A stretch of 64,000 nt of DNA, taken from assembly GCA_017542245.1 (NCBI GenBank), contig JAFXXN010000173.1, forward strand, positions 42,414 to 106,413, read 5' to 3'. Numbering within the stretch: the stretch's first letter is position 1; every line of letters starts with the position of its first letter. Position numbers and translations under genes: made by a program. The DNA is from Lachnospiraceae bacterium. Lineage in GTDB: Bacteria; Bacillota; Clostridia; Lachnospirales; Lachnospiraceae. A model generated the notes under the pieces. The model ran no database searches, was not told the origin of the DNA, and worked only from the letters and a program-made list of their open reading frames with translations. Of this stretch, positions 63,143-64,000 are shown one piece after another.

Positions 63143-63253
63143 CTAAAATTCCGATTTTTTAACACACTCGAAGAAATTTTGATCTTCGACAGCTTTACTA
63201 AATGATTTTTTTGTATCCTTAACTATTAATAAATATTTTCCCTTCTTAGTCAT
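63143..63253 (-). CDS. Short basic peptide gene or truncated gene start
   Basis: The 36-residue frame (MTKKGKYLLIVKDTKKS and onward) has a GGAG site seven bases before the second of two tandem ATGs. It is lysine-rich. It ends just before the IS-like repeats, so it could be the 5' part of a gene cut by an insertion. No similar protein came to mind. Confidence 0.4.
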   Translation of the reverse strand: MTKKGKYLLIVKDTKKSFSKAVEDQNFFECVKKSEF

Positions 63254-63392
63254 CATTTATCTCCAAATTCACAATATTCACAATCCACCAACCGTTCAAA
63301 TTATGTAATTCACATTAGTAGAAAGCTTTCTTTAATAATCTATGTTTTCGTAACTATTTCTAGGAAAATATTTTTAACACTAATTAACTATT

Positions 63393-63857
63393 CTAAAATC
63401 GTCCATACTTCTCATAATTATCTAAAGCCCTAACTGCATTTTTAATGTTTTGTTTAGCTCCGAGTTCATACCATTTTTTTGCATTAATGTAATCTTTTTT
63501 ATTAGCTGCTTTTTGGGCCAATTCAATAATTGCATGTCCATATCCCAAATTTGCAGCTCGTTCCTCTAATTCTTTTCCTTTTTCTACATTTTTTTCAACA
63601 TTTTGCCCAATTTCGTATAACAGTCCCAGATTCCATAATGCTGGAGGGTAATCTTCTTCAACTGCTTTCAATAATAATTTTAATGCATCTTCTTTTAGTT
63701 CTTCTGGTGGACTCAAGACTCCCAAAACCCTCATGGCAGCAGAAGTCTGAGCAGGGGCAAATCCATTATCTGCTGATTTTCTTAACCATTCCATGCCTTT
63801 TTCATAATTTGAATCAACCCCACATCCTCGTACATAGCAATCAGAAAGGTAATACAT
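63393..63857 (-). pseudogene. Truncated Sel1-repeat protein
   Basis: The 154-codon frame holds about four Sel1-like repeats (AMYYLSDCYVRGCGV.., PAQTSAAM.., PALWNLGLLYEIG.., HAIIELAQKAANK..) and ends YEKYGRF. Sel1 proteins are soluble adaptors. The first repeat is already in progress at the start: the sequence reads QNRKAMYYL in frame, with a TGA just before, and the ATG has only a very close ribosome binding site. The 5' part has therefore been lost, with unrelated sequence joined near 63860. It may still be expressed from the remaining ATG. Confidence 0.6.
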
Positions 63858-64000
63858 TGCCTTCCTATTCTGTCAAGCCCTTTTTTTAGATTTTTCAAGG
63901 CTTTGACGATTTTTTTATATCTCAAAACAGAGCCAATAGTGATGGATATCATAGTATCAAGTACTGAATAATCGATTTTGGGGGTACAGCGAATACAGCA
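63858..64000 (-). other. Right edge: open frame of unknown origin joined to the Sel1 fragment
   Basis: The minus strand has an uninterrupted frame from the window edge (TPKIDYSVLDTMIS... then LRYKKIVKALKNLKKG) that runs into the Sel1 gene in another frame. It reads like coding sequence and could be the C-terminal end of a transposase-like gene, but no family was recognised. The long T-run near 63883-63889 is at the junction. Confidence 0.3.

Noticed and set aside
62825-63205. Plus-strand open frame of 126 codons
   Set aside because: It crosses an IS-like hairpin repeat and has no ribosome binding site. The minus strand offers a better short frame.
57284-63857. An integrative element with clear ends
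   Set aside because: There is a nuclease, a helicase core and many remnants, but no integrase, no attachment-site repeats and no boundaries could be shown.
1-64000. CRISPR array, prophage, tRNA or rRNA genes
   Set aside because: No regular repeat-spacer pattern, phage structural gene, or tRNA/rRNA-like fold was found by reading both strands.

Overview
The window looks like chromosomal DNA of a gut or rumen Lachnospiraceae bacterium (Bacillota, low GC, Butyrivibrio/Lachnospira-like). Evidence for this is the strong GGAGG ribosome binding sites, many exact sigma-A promoters (TTGACA, 17 bp, TATAAT-like), a Bacillota L20 leader before infC-rpmI-rplT, a lysine riboswitch before dapA, an archaeal-type Asd, and several uncharacterised families that I associate with Lachnospiraceae (DUF3810, DUF4317, DUF5050, DUF5716, DUF5717). 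Most genes before 50 kb lie on the minus strand.

Layout. 0-9.5 kb: transport and housekeeping genes (PTS EIIC, TcdA, an ArsB/NhaD-like permease, IspF), two surface/membrane proteins, an LD-carboxypeptidase behind a structured leader, an intracellular GH5 glucanase and a HAD phosphatase. 9.5-18.5 kb: rlmH, a CorC-like protein, a chemoreceptor and asd, then a lysine-riboswitch-controlled run dapA-dapB-small protein-dusB-coaX. 18.5-25.2 kb: deoD, a PHP phosphoesterase, a DUF3810 peptidase-like protein, a second chemoreceptor and glyA. 25.2-32.1 kb: a compact four-gene operon built around an Hsp70/actin-like protein (DUF5716-like) and a 1180-residue partner (DUF5717-like), function unknown. 32.2-37.1 kb: rplT-rpmI-infC with its leader and ATT start, a DUF1858 protein, a methionyl-tRNA-synthetase-like protein without a KMSKS motif, and a CE1-type esterase lipoprotein.

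37-50.4 kb is more accessory: a secreted trypsin-like protease, a frameshifted small gene, a VanX-like dipeptidase, an rtcB fragment, an HTH-Uma2 fusion, two metallophosphoesterases, a vWA protein, and a four-gene operon of repeat-containing peptide, radical SAM/SPASM enzyme, methyltransferase and macro-domain protein. That operon has the architecture of a ribosomally made, modified peptide (RiPP) locus and is the best candidate for a new system. It is followed by a lipoprotein, glpK and a monoacylglycerol-lipase-like hydrolase. 50.5-57 kb holds secreted repeat proteins (YD/beta-helix, BspA-type LRR), DUF4317 and YdcF proteins, and small membrane proteins.

57-64 kb is a degraded accessory zone: an Rpn-type PD-(D/E)XK nuclease, a DnaB-like ATPase without the N-terminal domain, orphan small proteins, two of which share a 90-bp promoter/leader, several frameshifted or truncated genes, IS200/IS605-like hairpin repeats and a truncated Sel1-repeat gene.

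The window also carries at least two families of short dispersed intergenic repeats. One of them sits exactly on the T-run of three intrinsic terminators. I saw no tRNA or rRNA gene, no CRISPR array and no intact transposase.
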